Shown: positions 50,996-59,497, numbered from the stretch's first letter. The stretch: 64,000 nt of DNA from Arthrobacter liuii (GCF_014639275.1 NZ_BMFW01000020.1:1-64000); one strand, 5' to 3'. Numbers and translations are program-made. The notes: a model not told the origin generated them from the letters alone.

Positions 50996-52000
50996 CTAGG
51001 GCGCGGATTCCCTGACCTTCAGCTCAAACCCGGCTTCAACGTGCACGCCTTGCCCGGAGGTCTCGCGGCCGGCGATCCGGTCCAGCAGCAGGCCGATCGA
51101 CCGCTCTGCAATCTCGTCCATGCCCGGTGAGACGGCGGTCAGGGACGGGGCCGCGAACCGGGCCTCGTCGATGTCGTCAAAACCGGCCACGGCCACGTCC
51201 TGCGGCACCTTGACGCCGCGGATCAGCAGCTCATGCATGGCCCCGAGCGCAAGGACGTCATTCAGCCCGAAGACGGCATCGAACTCCACGCCGGTCTCCA
51301 GGAGGCCGGCCACGGCGGCGGCGCCGGTGTCGCGGCGCCACTCCGCGGGAGCCACCAGCGCGGCGTCGAACGGGACTCCCGCGTCCTCCAACGCCTTCCG
51401 GTAGCCGTTCAGGCGCAGGCCAGCGCTCCCGGCGGACTCATCGGGGCCGGCACCGATGACGGCAATCCGACGACGGCCGGCGGCCAGCAGGTGCCTGGTG
51501 AGCGCAGCCGCGGCTTCCTCATTCTTCATGGTGACCAGGTCAAAGCGGGGATCCATGATGTGTTCGCCGAGCATCACCAGCGGTTTTTTGCCGGCGCGCG
51601 CGGCGATGGCGTCCGCGTCCACCACCAGCGGCGTGAACAGCAGGCCGTCGGTGAGCTGGCGGAAGGTTCCCTGCAGGGCGCCGAGCTCAACGGAGGGCTC
51701 GGCGTCGGACTGCTCCACCATCACCCGGTAGCCATGGCGGGAGGCGGCCTTCATCAGCTTGGACGCCAGCTCGGCATAGTAGGGGGCGGAGAGGTCGGAC
51801 AGGACCAGGCCCAGCATTGACGTCTTGCCGGACCGGAGGCTGCGGGCGGTGAGGTTGGCCTCGTAGCCCAGTTCTGCGATGGCGTCCTGCACGCGCTGTT
51901 TAGTGGCGGGGCGGATGAATTCGTAGTCGTTCAGGACATTGGAAACCGTCTTGAGGGAAACGCCCGCCGCCCTCGCGACGTCGTTCATCGTGACTGCCAT
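50996..52000 (-). CDS. LacI-family transcriptional regulator
   Basis: This 334-aa repressor has the LacI HTH and hinge (MNDVARAAGVSLKTVSNVLN, ANLTARSLRSGKTSMLGLVL) and a periplasmic-binding-protein-like effector domain (LTRHLLAAGRRRIAVIGAGP, AVAGFDDIDEARFAAPSLTA). The start ATG 51998-52000 overlaps the stop of the HhH-GPD gene (TAATG) and follows GGAAAAG. It is downstream of the arabinofuranosidase and HhH genes on the same strand and may control the abfA promoter palindrome. The effector is probably a pentose or arabino-oligosaccharide, by context. Confidence 0.9.
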   Translation of the reverse strand: MAVTMNDVARAAGVSLKTVSNVLNDYEFIRPATKQRVQDAIAELGYEANLTARSLRSGKTSMLGLVLSDLSAPYYAELASKLMKAASRHGYRVMVEQSDAEPSVELGALQGTFRQLTDGLLFTPLVVDADAIAARAGKKPLVMLGEHIMDPRFDLVTMKNEEAAAALTRHLLAAGRRRIAVIGAGPDESAGSAGLRLNGYRKALEDAGVPFDAALVAPAEWRRDTGAAAVAGLLETGVEFDAVFGLNDVLALGAMHELLIRGVKVPQDVAVAGFDDIDEARFAAPSLTAVSPGMDEIAERSIGLLLDRIAGRETSGQGVHVEAGFELKVRESAP

Positions 52001-52578
52001 TAACGTTCTTTTCCTGCCTTTGCGGCCGCCTTGGCCGCCTGCTTGCTGGCGCGGACCTTGACCAGGGAGTCGGGATCCACGATGTCCGCCACTGAGCGGT
52101 AGCAGCCGTCTTCGCCGTAGTGGCCGGCGGCTTCACGCCATCCCGGCGCTGCGAGCCCGCGCTGCTTGCCGAGCAGGGCCAGGAAGATCTTCGCCTTCTG
52201 CTCGCCGAACCCCGGGAGCGCCTTGAGCCTGCGCAGCACCTCGGCACCGTCCGGCGAACCCTTGGTCCAGATGGCGGCCGCGTCCCCCTCCCACTCATTT
52301 TGGACGGCCTCGGCGAGCGCCTGCACGCGGGCGGCCATGGACCCCGGGAAGCGGTGCACGGCGGGCCGCTCCTTGAACACCTCCACGAATGCAGCGGGAT
52401 CCTGGGCGGCGATGGTTTCAGGCTTCAGCGATCCGATCCTGGCGCGTATCTTTTCGGGCCCGGCGAAGGCCGATTCCATCGTCACCTGCTGGTCCAGCAG
52501 CATGCCGGTCAGCAGGGCGAAGTCGTCCTCGGTCAACAACTTGTCCGCGGCGGGATCGCCAGTGATGTGCAGTTCCAT
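52000..52578 (-). CDS. HhH-GPD-type base-excision DNA repair protein
   Basis: This protein of about 192 aa has an all-helical HhH-GPD fold: LTEDDFALLTGMLLDQQVTM near the start, VTMESAFAGPEKIRARIGSL, and the hairpin LPGFGEQKAKIFLALLGKQ (about 130-150). Full glycosylases have a catalytic Asp ~20 residues after the hairpin; GHYGEDGCYRSVADIVD here could supply it. A Lys/Ala-rich basic tail (ASKQAAKAAAKAGKER) follows. The start ATG 52576-52578 has GGGAGG at 9 bp; ATG 52585 would overlap that site. It overlaps the LacI start by 1 bp and lies between the glycosidase and its regulator, an odd place for a repair gene. Confidence 0.8.
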   Translation of the reverse strand: MELHITGDPAADKLLTEDDFALLTGMLLDQQVTMESAFAGPEKIRARIGSLKPETIAAQDPAAFVEVFKERPAVHRFPGSMAARVQALAEAVQNEWEGDAAAIWTKGSPDGAEVLRRLKALPGFGEQKAKIFLALLGKQRGLAAPGWREAAGHYGEDGCYRSVADIVDPDSLVKVRASKQAAKAAAKAGKER

Positions 52579-52633
52579 GCCGTCCATCCTCCCACCTGCG
52601 GCCCGCCGTCGTCATAAGGACCTTCGCGCCAGG

Positions 52634-54160
52634 TCAGGCGCCGACTGCCAGCCGGATCATGGACCAGGACACGGCCGGAAGCTCGGCGGTGAGCCGTCCG
52701 CCGTCGACCTTTACCGTGCCGTTCTCCGACGGCAGGACGGACGTGGAATCATCCGCGCTGGCCTGCCAGTACGGATCCTTGTTGGCGTAGGTCACCGCCT
52801 CCACCACCTTGGTGTTCCCCAGCCCTGCCACGGCGGCGTCCAGCGTGAGCGCCTGGCCGGCCGAGCGGTTCACGACGAACACCACGGCCTCACCCTTGTC
52901 CGCGTCATACGTGGCGACGGCGGACAGTGCGGCAAAGTCCGCCGTCTTGCCGCCGCTGACCAGCGGGGATTCGACGGCGAGCTGCAGCACAGTGCCGGAC
53001 GCGTGCCGGGAGGTCAGGGCGAACGGGTGGAAGGTGGTCTGCTTCCACGCCCGGCCGCCGGGCTCGGTCATGATGGGCGCGATGACGTTCACCAGCTGCG
53101 CCAGGCTGGCCGAGTGGACGCGGTCCGTGTTCCGGAGCAGTGTGACCAGGAGGTCCCCCACCACCACGGCGTCCGCCACCGTGTAGGTGTCCTCCAGCAG
53201 GACGGGGGCCACCGGCCAGTCCCTGCCGGTGGGCACCTTGGACTCATCACGGCTCATGTGCCAGACGTTCCATTCGTCGAAGGAGATGTTCACCTGTTTG
53301 GTGGACTTCTTCACCGACTTCACGTGGTCAATGTGGCTCACGATGTCATGGATGAAGGCCTCCATCTTGTGCCCGGCGGCCAGGTGTTCCTGCAGGTCGC
53401 CGAAGTCCTCGAAGTATTGGTGCGCGGAGATCAGGTCCACGAGCTCGTAGGTTTCGGACAGGACCACGCGCTCCCACTCGCCGAAAGTGGGCATGGTGGG
53501 TCCGGAGCTGCCGCAGGCCACGAGTTCGAGGCCGGGCTCGATCATCCGCATGGCGCGGGCGGTGTCCGCCGCGAGCCGGCCGTACTCCAGCGCGTTCTTG
53601 TGGCCGATCTGCCATGGCCCGTCCATCTCGTTGCCCAGGCACCACATTTTGATGCCGTAGCCGTTCGCGGCCCCGTTGGCGCGGCGCTGCTCCGAGAGGG
53701 CGGTCCCACCGTCGATGTTGCAGTATTCCACCAGGTCCAGTGCCTCCTGGACGCCGCGGGTGCCCAGGTTCACGGCCATCATGGGTTCCACGCCGGCCTT
53801 GGCCGACCACTTGGCAAACTCGTCCACGCCCACGGTGTTGGGGTCAGTCGAATGCCAGGCCAGGTCCAGGCGGACGGGGCGCCGGTCCACCGGGCCCACG
53901 CCGTCCTCCCAGCGGTAGCCGGAGACAAAGTTGCCGCCCGGGTAGCGGACGGTGGAAACGCCCAGTTCGCGGGTCAGTTCAAGGACATCGGTGCGGAAGC
54001 CGTCCTCATCGGCGTCATGGTGCTCCGGTTCAAAGATTCCGGTGTACACGCACCGTCCAAGGTGCTCCACGAAAGCGCCAAAGGTACGACGGCGGACTGG
54101 CCCCACGGTGAATGAGGGATCGACGGTGATTCTTGCTGCTGCGGGTTCCGGCTGGGTCAC
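52634..54160 (-). CDS. abfA: Alpha-L-arabinofuranosidase, GH51
   Basis: This 508-aa retaining GH51 enzyme removes alpha-L-arabinofuranose from arabinan, arabinoxylan oligosaccharides or glycosides. The barrel includes RRTFGAFVEHLGRCVYTGIF, YPGGNFVSGYRWEDGVGPVD, the acid/base Glu in MWCLGNEMDGPWQIGHK (about 175) and the nucleophile Glu in NISFDEWNVWHMSRDES (about 295). A C-terminal beta-sandwich ends with ELPAVSWSMIRL. There is no signal peptide, so it is cytoplasmic. It starts with GTG 54158-54160, with GAGGATG at good spacing. It precedes the HhH and LacI genes, with which it is probably co-transcribed. Confidence 0.94.
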   Translation of the reverse strand: MTQPEPAAARITVDPSFTVGPVRRRTFGAFVEHLGRCVYTGIFEPEHHDADEDGFRTDVLELTRELGVSTVRYPGGNFVSGYRWEDGVGPVDRRPVRLDLAWHSTDPNTVGVDEFAKWSAKAGVEPMMAVNLGTRGVQEALDLVEYCNIDGGTALSEQRRANGAANGYGIKMWCLGNEMDGPWQIGHKNALEYGRLAADTARAMRMIEPGLELVACGSSGPTMPTFGEWERVVLSETYELVDLISAHQYFEDFGDLQEHLAAGHKMEAFIHDIVSHIDHVKSVKKSTKQVNISFDEWNVWHMSRDESKVPTGRDWPVAPVLLEDTYTVADAVVVGDLLVTLLRNTDRVHSASLAQLVNVIAPIMTEPGGRAWKQTTFHPFALTSRHASGTVLQLAVESPLVSGGKTADFAALSAVATYDADKGEAVVFVVNRSAGQALTLDAAVAGLGNTKVVEAVTYANKDPYWQASADDSTSVLPSENGTVKVDGGRLTAELPAVSWSMIRLAVGA

Positions 54161-54184
54161 GAAGGCATCCTCGGCTTGATTTTT

Positions 54185-54206
54185 ACAACGTTATAGAAAA
54201 CATTGT
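54185..54206. promoter_or_regulatory. LacI-type operator upstream of abfA
   Basis: ACAACGTT (54185-54192) and AACATTGT (54199-54206) form an inverted repeat with 7 of 8 bases matched and a 6-bp spacer, 25-46 bp upstream of the abfA start. A TATAAC -10-like box (complement of 54190-54195) lies within it, so binding would block transcription. The rest of the 306-bp gap between abfA and the GAF-ANTAR gene holds no gene that I can see. Confidence 0.55.
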
Positions 54207-54466
54207 TGGGCGCGTTGCCCCGGGAGTCAAGTGTTCGCCGTGCCCTCCCGTCCAGGAGTTACGTGCGGGCCGCGGTCCTCCGGGACGGCCCACCTGCGGA
54301 AACGCCCCCAGCAGGGCCGGGCCCGCTGCCTCCAAGTAATACCTAATCGAAAAGACAGGTACCTGCTACGCATTCGCCGGGGCTGGACGGCAATTAGGTT
54401 TTTCACTGAGGCAAGACCTGTTCTGGCTCTAGGTACTTGGCTCACTAGGGGGGTGTGAGACCGGCA

Positions 54467-55414
54467 ATGCGTTCACCACATACAGGCCCAGACTTCCCGG
54501 TCCGCAGGACCCGGGTAATAGGCGGGGCCGGCGACGAGGAGTCCTTCGAGACCAAGGGCTCTCCCCCAGCCGTCGCCGGCCCTCTTGCCCCTTCAGGCCC
54601 CCCAACGGTCCGCGCACCGCTGCCTGCCGCGGCCCGGCGCGAGAACGGCGGCCCCGGCAACCCGGCCCTTTTGCTGGACCTGGTCAACGGCGCCCAATCC
54701 CTGGCGGACTCCTTGGATCTGCTGGTGGCGGCCTCGGCCGGACACGTGGTCAGGACCGCGGGCTTCGATGTCGGATGCGGCCTGGTGCTGCACCAGCCCA
54801 AGCGGAGTCCGGCCATCACCGGCACCACTGACGAAGTGGTCCGCCTGCTGGACTGGGAACGGGAAGCGGCCGAGGGTCCGGTGACCGACGTGATGTCCGG
54901 CGGCCATCCCGTGGCGGTGCTCCAGAGGAATGGGGACTTCCGCTGGCGGAACTACTCGAGCCAGCTGCAATCGGCAGGCTTCGGCAGTGCCCTGGCGGTA
55001 CGGCTCCGCCTGGACACGAATGTGCCGGCCGACGACGGGATCCCCGGCGGCAGCGACCTCGGCCAGTCCAGCGCCGCCCTTGCCTTCTTCGCGCAGGATT
55101 CAAAAGCGTTCCCCCTCCAGGCCATCGCGGAGGCGCGCACCTTCGCAGCGCTGGCAACCAGAAGCCTCCAAATGGCCATCCACCTGCACACGGCCCGTTC
55201 GCTGGCCACCGACCTCCGCTCGGCACTTGACAGCCGCACGTCCATCAACGTGGCCTGCGGCGTGATCATGGCGCAGAACAGGTGCTCCTACCAGGAGGCG
55301 TTCTCCATCCTGGCCAGGGCTTCGAGCCACCGGAACATCAAGGTGCGCAAGGTGGCCGAAGATATCCTGGAACGCCTGCCGGAAGGCACGCCGGACTCAC
55401 ACTTCGGCCGCTAG
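54467..55414 (+). CDS. GAF-ANTAR domain RNA-binding regulator
   Basis: This protein of about 315 aa begins with ~65 residues of Pro/Gly/Arg-rich, probably disordered sequence, then a GAF-like domain (PALLLDLVNGAQSLADSLDL to ALAFFAQDS), then a C-terminal ANTAR domain (DLRSALDSRTSINVACGVIM, NRCSYQEAFSILARASSHRN, KVRKVAEDIL). It resembles the protein at 33187-33939 in domain order. Starts at ATG 54467 or GTG 54455 are possible; a GGGGGG run at 54448-54453 fits the ATG better. The stop overlaps the LacI stop by 4 bp on the opposite strand (CTAG). Confidence 0.82.
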   Translation: MRSPHTGPDFPVRRTRVIGGAGDEESFETKGSPPAVAGPLAPSGPPTVRAPLPAAARRENGGPGNPALLLDLVNGAQSLADSLDLLVAASAGHVVRTAGFDVGCGLVLHQPKRSPAITGTTDEVVRLLDWEREAAEGPVTDVMSGGHPVAVLQRNGDFRWRNYSSQLQSAGFGSALAVRLRLDTNVPADDGIPGGSDLGQSSAALAFFAQDSKAFPLQAIAEARTFAALATRSLQMAIHLHTARSLATDLRSALDSRTSINVACGVIMAQNRCSYQEAFSILARASSHRNIKVRKVAEDILERLPEGTPDSHFGR

Positions 55415-56430
55415 CCGGGCGCCGGTGCGGCGGTGCTCGCGCGGAGGACCAGTTCCGGCGCGACCACGGTGGAGCTCACCGGGGCCCCGGACTCGATTTC
55501 CTGAAGCATGATGTCCATGCAGCGGCGCCCCAGCTCCTCGAAGTCCTGGCGGACCGTGGTCAGCGGCGGCGTGAAGTACCCCGCTTCCGGCTGGTCGTCG
55601 AAGCCCACCACGGAGACGTCGTCGGGCACCTTGACGCCCGCCTCGGTGAACGCGCGCAGCAGGCCCAGGGCCATCTGGTCGTTCCCCACGAAGATGGCCG
55701 TCGCTGTGCGCCCGGACGCCAGCCTGCGGCCGATTGCGTAACCGCTGCCCGCGCTCCAGTCCCCCTCCACCAGAAGGGATTCGTCCAGCCCCGCTTCCCG
55801 GAGCGCGGCACGCCAACCCTCCGCGCGCTCGGCACCGTCCGTCCAGTCGGGCGGCCCTGCGATGTGGCCGATACGCTGGTGGCCTTCCTTGATGAGATGT
55901 TCGACGGCGAGCCTGGCGCCGCCGCGCTGGTCCACCATTGTGCCGCTGACGGAAGCGCTGCCGGCCGAGCCCACCGCCACCACGGGCACGGGCAGATTCA
56001 TTTGCTCCAGCACGGCCAGGGTGTCCGAGTGCGGCACCAGCACGGCGATCCCGTCCACGGCCTGGTCCATGAAATGGCCCACCGCATCGGAGATGGCGTC
56101 CGGGCTGATCTCCCGCAGTGCGGCGATACTGACAAAGTAGCCGGCATTGCGGGCTGCATGTTCAACGCCCAGCAGGGTGTTGGCCGGGCCGTACTGGGAG
56201 AGCTCGCTCGCCAGCACGCCGATGGTCTGCGAGCGCCGCGTGACCAGGCTCCGGGCAGCGGTGTTGCGCCGGTACCCCAGCTCCGCAATCGCCGCCTCCA
56301 CCTTTTCCCGCGTCGCCTTGCTGACGTTGGGGTGGTTGTTCACCACGCGGGAGACGGTCTGGTGGGAAACGCCGGCCACCTTGGCCACGTCTTCCAGGCG
56401 CGGCATCCGGCCCTTGCTGGTTTTTGCCAT
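55411..56430 (-). CDS. LacI-family transcriptional regulator
   Basis: This 339-aa LacI repressor has RLEDVAKVAGVSHQTVSRVV (HTH), hinge NTAARSLVTRRSQTIGVLAS, and an effector domain with GPANTLLGVEHAARNAGYFV, LIKEGHQRIGHIAG, WTDGAERAEGWRAALREAGL and VGFDDQPEAGYFTPPLTTV. The start ATG 56428-56430 (MAKTSKGRMP) leaves the normal short basic leader. No sugar-catabolic operon is directly adjacent, so it may act on the abfA region or elsewhere. LacI effector domains of this type usually sense a mono- or disaccharide. Confidence 0.9.
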   Translation of the reverse strand: MAKTSKGRMPRLEDVAKVAGVSHQTVSRVVNNHPNVSKATREKVEAAIAELGYRRNTAARSLVTRRSQTIGVLASELSQYGPANTLLGVEHAARNAGYFVSIAALREISPDAISDAVGHFMDQAVDGIAVLVPHSDTLAVLEQMNLPVPVVAVGSAGSASVSGTMVDQRGGARLAVEHLIKEGHQRIGHIAGPPDWTDGAERAEGWRAALREAGLDESLLVEGDWSAGSGYAIGRRLASGRTATAIFVGNDQMALGLLRAFTEAGVKVPDDVSVVGFDDQPEAGYFTPPLTTVRQDFEELGRRCMDIMLQEIESGAPVSSTVVAPELVLRASTAAPAPG

Positions 56431-56576
56431 GTGCCTATTGTGCCTGTTGCAGTCCCCGCGCTTGCCGTAGTGGTGGGGTGCAGATTGCGGGTCCCGCCGC
56501 ACTGAATCCTTGCGTGCCACGGGTCCATTGGAAAGGATGATCGTGATCCCGCGTTTGCAGCAAAGGAGCCGGCCAA

Positions 56577-56918
56577 ATGACCAAGTATCTGATCTCGTTT
56601 CCCAGTGGCGCCATGGACATCCCCGATGGCGGCCTGCAGGAGGTTGCGGACGCGGCGCACGCAGTTGTCCAGGAAGCGAAGGACGCCGGTGTCTGGATCT
56701 TCGGCGGTGGCATCGATGAGAGCGTCCGGCCGGTCACGGTGGACGCCGCCGGAACCGTGAGCGAGGGCACCTACCCGCAGACGACGCAGATTGAAGGCGG
56801 CTACACGGTGCTGGAGCTGCCCACCTACGATGCTGCGCTGCACTGGGCCGCCAAAATCGCTGCGGCCTGCCGCTGCGCGCAGGAGGTGCGGGCTTTCCAG
56901 TACGACCCCGCCAGCTGA
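56577..56918 (+). CDS. YCII-related (YciI-like) domain protein
   Basis: This 113-aa protein has the ferredoxin-like alpha/beta fold of YCII proteins: MTKYLISFPSGAMDIPDGGL, then AVVQEAKDAGVWIFGGGIDE, then GYTVLELPTYDAALHWAAKI and a final Cys-containing helix CRCAQEVRAFQ. The His-Asp pair of enzymatic YciI is not obvious. The start ATG 56577 has AAAGGAG upstream. It diverges from the LacI gene. The function is unknown; members occur as stress or sigma-factor-associated proteins. It precedes the M23 gene by 3 bp on the same strand. Confidence 0.85.
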   Translation: MTKYLISFPSGAMDIPDGGLQEVADAAHAVVQEAKDAGVWIFGGGIDESVRPVTVDAAGTVSEGTYPQTTQIEGGYTVLELPTYDAALHWAAKIAAACRCAQEVRAFQYDPAS

Positions 56919-56921
56919 ACC

Positions 56922-57557
56922 GTGAATCCGGCACGAGCAGTGGATCCATCGGTTCCGGTGCACCTGGAGTATCCCTTCACGGGATCCTGGCTCGTGCAGA
57001 ACTCGCCGGCGGACCGCGTGCCCAGCCACGGGACACGGCTCTTCGCCACAAGCCACGCCATCGACTTCACCCCCGTGGACCGGAACGGGCGCTCTGCACC
57101 GATTACCCTGGCGTCGCTGTTCCGGCCTGAGGAGCCCGGAAAGTTCGTGGGGTTCGGCAGGGCCGTGGCAGCACCGGTTGCCGGGGTTGTGCAAGCCGCC
57201 CATGACGGGGAGGCGGACCACGCCGCGTTCCGCGGCCTGCCATCCATCGGTTATGCCGCCTCCCAGGCCAGCCGGGCGCGGGAGGGGTGGCCCGGCCTTG
57301 CAGGGAACCACGTGATCATCGACGGCGCCGGGGTGTTCATAGCCCTGTGCCACCTCCAGCGTGGGAGCGTCTGCGTTCAACCAGGGCAGCCGGTGGCGCG
57401 CGGAGAGGTGGTGGGCCGGTGCGGCAATTCCGGCAACAGCACGGAGCCGCATCTGCACGTGCAGGCGATGGATTCAGCAGACCCGGGTCGGGCTTCCGGG
57501 CTTCCCATCCTGTTTCCCGGCGGACTCCCGCGAAACAGGACGGTGATTGTGGTCTAA
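56922..57557 (+). CDS. M23-type (LytM-like) peptidase domain protein
   Basis: This 211-aa protein carries a zinc metallopeptidase fold: SHAIDFTPVD (His and Asp ligands of the HxxxD motif), GFGRAVAAPVAGVVQAAHDG, a NHVIIDGAGVFIALCHLQRG strand and the second site STEPHLHVQAMD with HxH. All three M23 metal ligands appear present. There is no signal peptide or membrane helix, unusual for an enzyme acting on peptidoglycan, so it may be cytoplasmic or exported by another route. It starts with GTG 56922, 3 bp after the YCII stop. Confidence 0.82.
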   Translation: MNPARAVDPSVPVHLEYPFTGSWLVQNSPADRVPSHGTRLFATSHAIDFTPVDRNGRSAPITLASLFRPEEPGKFVGFGRAVAAPVAGVVQAAHDGEADHAAFRGLPSIGYAASQASRAREGWPGLAGNHVIIDGAGVFIALCHLQRGSVCVQPGQPVARGEVVGRCGNSGNSTEPHLHVQAMDSADPGRASGLPILFPGGLPRNRTVIVV

Positions 57558-57579
57558 AAGCCGGATTGTGCCCGGAAAG

Positions 57580-57606
57580 GTGTCCGCCTGCCTTCGCGGC
57601 GGACAC
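57580..57606. terminator. Terminator hairpin between M23 gene and tRNA-Lys
   Basis: GTGTCCGCC (57580-57588) and GGCGGACAC (57598-57606) are exact complements with a 9-nt loop. It lies between the plus-strand M23 gene and the minus-strand tRNA. On the minus strand it is followed by CTTTCC, so it probably ends the tRNA transcript. Confidence 0.65.
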
Positions 57607-57622
57607 CCGCGGTTTCGATGGG

Positions 57623-57695
57623 TGGGCCCTGTGGGGCTCGAACCCACGACCCACGGATTAAAAGTCCGATGCTCTACCAACTGAGCTAAAGGCCC
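57623..57695 (-). tRNA. tRNA-Lys (UUU)
   Basis: The 73-nt cloverleaf reads GGGCCTTTAGCTCAGTTGGT at its 5' end, with D-loop AGCTCAGTTGGTAGAGCA, anticodon loop CTTTTAA (anticodon TTT), and T-arm GTGGGTTCGAGCCCCAC. The acceptor stem of 7 bp ends in discriminator A. The CCA end is not encoded. This is the normal lysine tRNA. Confidence 0.97.
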
Positions 57696-57905
57696 CTGCC
57701 GGCCGGTCAAACACGGTGTGCCTGCCCGTCCGGCCCAATCCATTTCTGGACGTTAATACTCTAACCCATGGCTCCGGCGTCTTCGCACACACCCCGGGCG
57801 CCGTCGTCGGACGCTTTCACCCCGCGGTGCAGCCTCTATCTGAACGCACCGTGCAAGGGCCGCAGATGCTCGATTTCCGCTGCGGCACAGGAGTAGCGTG
57901 GGGGC

Positions 57906-58565
57906 ATGAGCGAGCAAGCAGGAACCAGTCCGTACGGCGGCAGCAACCGGCACCACAAGCCGAAGCCATTCGCCCCGATGGACTTTGAGCCGTTTGCCGG
58001 CGGCGCCGATCCCGCCCGCGTGTCGGAGGCCGCCCACCTTGCCGCGCAGGCGCTGGTCCGCCACGGTCGGGACAGCGATGATCCCGTGATCACCCAACGT
58101 TTGGTGAAGCTCGCCGATGAACAGGGCCTGGATGCCATTGCCGAGATGTGGGCGGAAAGCCCCGCACGGTCCCTTCCCGGCGCATTGTGGCGGCTTTATG
58201 CGCTGCGCGCCGCCACCGTCCAGGACCCCGAACGCATCTCGGTTTACTTCCGCGCCGGCAAGGACACCGCCCAGGTGTCCAACGTGGTGGCCGGCGCGGC
58301 CGAACCGCCTGGCGCAGACGAAATGCGCACCATGGCGGATGCCATTCTTTCCGGCGCATTCGACGGCGATTTCGACGTCGCGCTGGAACGTTCCGCCGCG
58401 TTCTGCCGGGTGGTGGCGCTCGGCCAGGCCACCCTCGCCGACGGCGCCGAGCACGCCAACGAGGCGCACGCCAGCAAGCTGACCCGCAACTCCCACCAGC
58501 TGGTGAAGACCGCCGAGGACCTTGAGCACGCCGCCAATGCGTGGCGCCTGGGCGAACTGGACTGA
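57906..58565 (+). CDS. Hypothetical helical protein, actinobacterial type
   Basis: This 219-aa protein begins with an unstructured basic segment (SNRHHKPKPFAPMDFEPFAG), then a helical domain: ARVSEAAHLAAQALVRHGRD, MWAESPARSLPGALWRLYAL, DTAQVSNVVAGAAEPP, and a final LVKTAEDLEHAANAWRLGEL. I do not recognise a defined function. The central RAGKDTAQVSNVV segment has a loose resemblance to a DNA-binding region, which is not decisive. The start ATG 57906 begins MSEQAGTS. It stands alone, upstream of the candidate structured RNA and PiT operon. There is no signal peptide. Confidence 0.72.
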   Translation: MSEQAGTSPYGGSNRHHKPKPFAPMDFEPFAGGADPARVSEAAHLAAQALVRHGRDSDDPVITQRLVKLADEQGLDAIAEMWAESPARSLPGALWRLYALRAATVQDPERISVYFRAGKDTAQVSNVVAGAAEPPGADEMRTMADAILSGAFDGDFDVALERSAAFCRVVALGQATLADGAEHANEAHASKLTRNSHQLVKTAEDLEHAANAWRLGELD

Positions 58566-58659
58566 CTCCTCTTCTGCGTCGCCGGACCGGTTTCCCGGGA
58601 CGAACCGGGCCCCAGCTGTCAAGATTGACTTGGGCCGGGTGAAGTAGAAGACTGAAACC

Positions 58660-58750
58660 GGTGCCGAGCCGCGAAACCCCCGGGCTTCAACAATTAGCCG
58701 CCTAGAGCGGCCTACCGCCGAGAGGCGTATCCGGTTCGGCACCATTTTTC
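58660..58750 (+). ncRNA. Candidate structured RNA with terminator-like end
   Basis: GGTGCCGAGCCG (58660-58671) pairs with CGGTTCGGCACC (58732-58743) to give a 12-bp stem with one G.U, followed by ATTTTTC. Inside are two clean hairpins: GCCGC-CTAGA-GCGGC (58697-58711) and CGCC-GAGA-GGCG (58716-58727, GNRA loop). The fold is a multi-branch junction ending in a U-run, so it may be a small RNA or a 5' leader attenuator for the PiT operon at 58879. The remainder of the 313-bp gap shows no gene; a weak CCGGTT/AACCGG hairpin lies at 58587-58608. Confidence 0.5.
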
Positions 58751-58878
58751 TGCCCTCATCCAAGCGGCAATTCAGAGGGTGCTGTTACGGGCCGGTAGAG
58801 TAGGCGACAGTTGCGCGCCAGAGTCAAGTCACACGGCAGCAACCCCGCCTTGATAAGTCCCCGGAGACCGGTAAACAC

Positions 58879-59496
58879 GTGAAGCTGCGCCTTTTTCCCC
58901 AGGAGCCCGCAGGGCTGAACCTGCTCTCGCAGATGGCACAACAGATCGTGCTGGCCAGTGCCACCCTGGCCGAGATCCTTGGCGTACCTGCGGACGAGCA
59001 CGGCAAGCTGGTAGAGGACATGCACAACATCGAGGCCAAGTCCGCCGAACTGCACTTCGCGCTGCTGACCCATATGCGCAGCAGCTTTGTGAACCCCCTC
59101 CCACGCGAGGACATGTACGCCCTGTCCCGGTACCTTAACGAGGCCATGGAGAAGATGGATGCCGCAGCGGAGCTGGTGGCCCTTTACAGGCTGGACCGCC
59201 TGCCCAAACGCGCCGCAGACCAGCTGGAGATCATCAGCCTGCAGGCCGAGCTGACGGTTGACGCGATGCGCAGGCTCAACGACCTGGATGACCTGGAAGA
59301 CTACTGGATCGAGATCCTGCGGCTGGCCAAACGGGCCGAACGCACCCACCGCGTCTGGGTGGCAGACATGATCGCGGACATGAAGTGGGCGCAGTACTCC
59401 CGCAACCGGGACATCGCCAACCAGCTGGTCGAGGTCACCAAGGACATGCGGCGGGTGGCCACCCAGGTAGGCAGCATCATCGTCAAGGAATCCTGA
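58879..59496 (+). CDS. DUF47 (PhoU-like) phosphate transport regulator
   Basis: This 205-aa all-helical protein resembles PhoU: RLFPQEPAGLNLLSQMAQQI, KLVEDMHNIEAKSAELHFAL, PREDMYALSRYLNEAMEKMD, and a C-terminal three-helix bundle with DLDDLEDYWIEILRLAKRAE. DUF47 genes regularly precede PiT permease genes and are thought to regulate them. It starts with GTG 58879, and its stop is followed 1 bp later by the PiT start. It is cytoplasmic and probably contacts the permease. Confidence 0.9.
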   Translation: MKLRLFPQEPAGLNLLSQMAQQIVLASATLAEILGVPADEHGKLVEDMHNIEAKSAELHFALLTHMRSSFVNPLPREDMYALSRYLNEAMEKMDAAAELVALYRLDRLPKRAADQLEIISLQAELTVDAMRRLNDLDDLEDYWIEILRLAKRAERTHRVWVADMIADMKWAQYSRNRDIANQLVEVTKDMRRVATQVGSIIVKES

Positions 59497-59497
59497 C

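Noticed and set aside
54161..54466. A small gene in the gap between abfA and the GAF-ANTAR gene
   Set aside because: Short frames lack ribosome sites and coding character, and the abfA operator occupies part of the gap.
58660..58750. Assignment of the structured RNA to the 6C or a known riboswitch family
   Set aside because: The C-rich loops of 6C RNA and conserved riboswitch cores were not found, so it is left unassigned.
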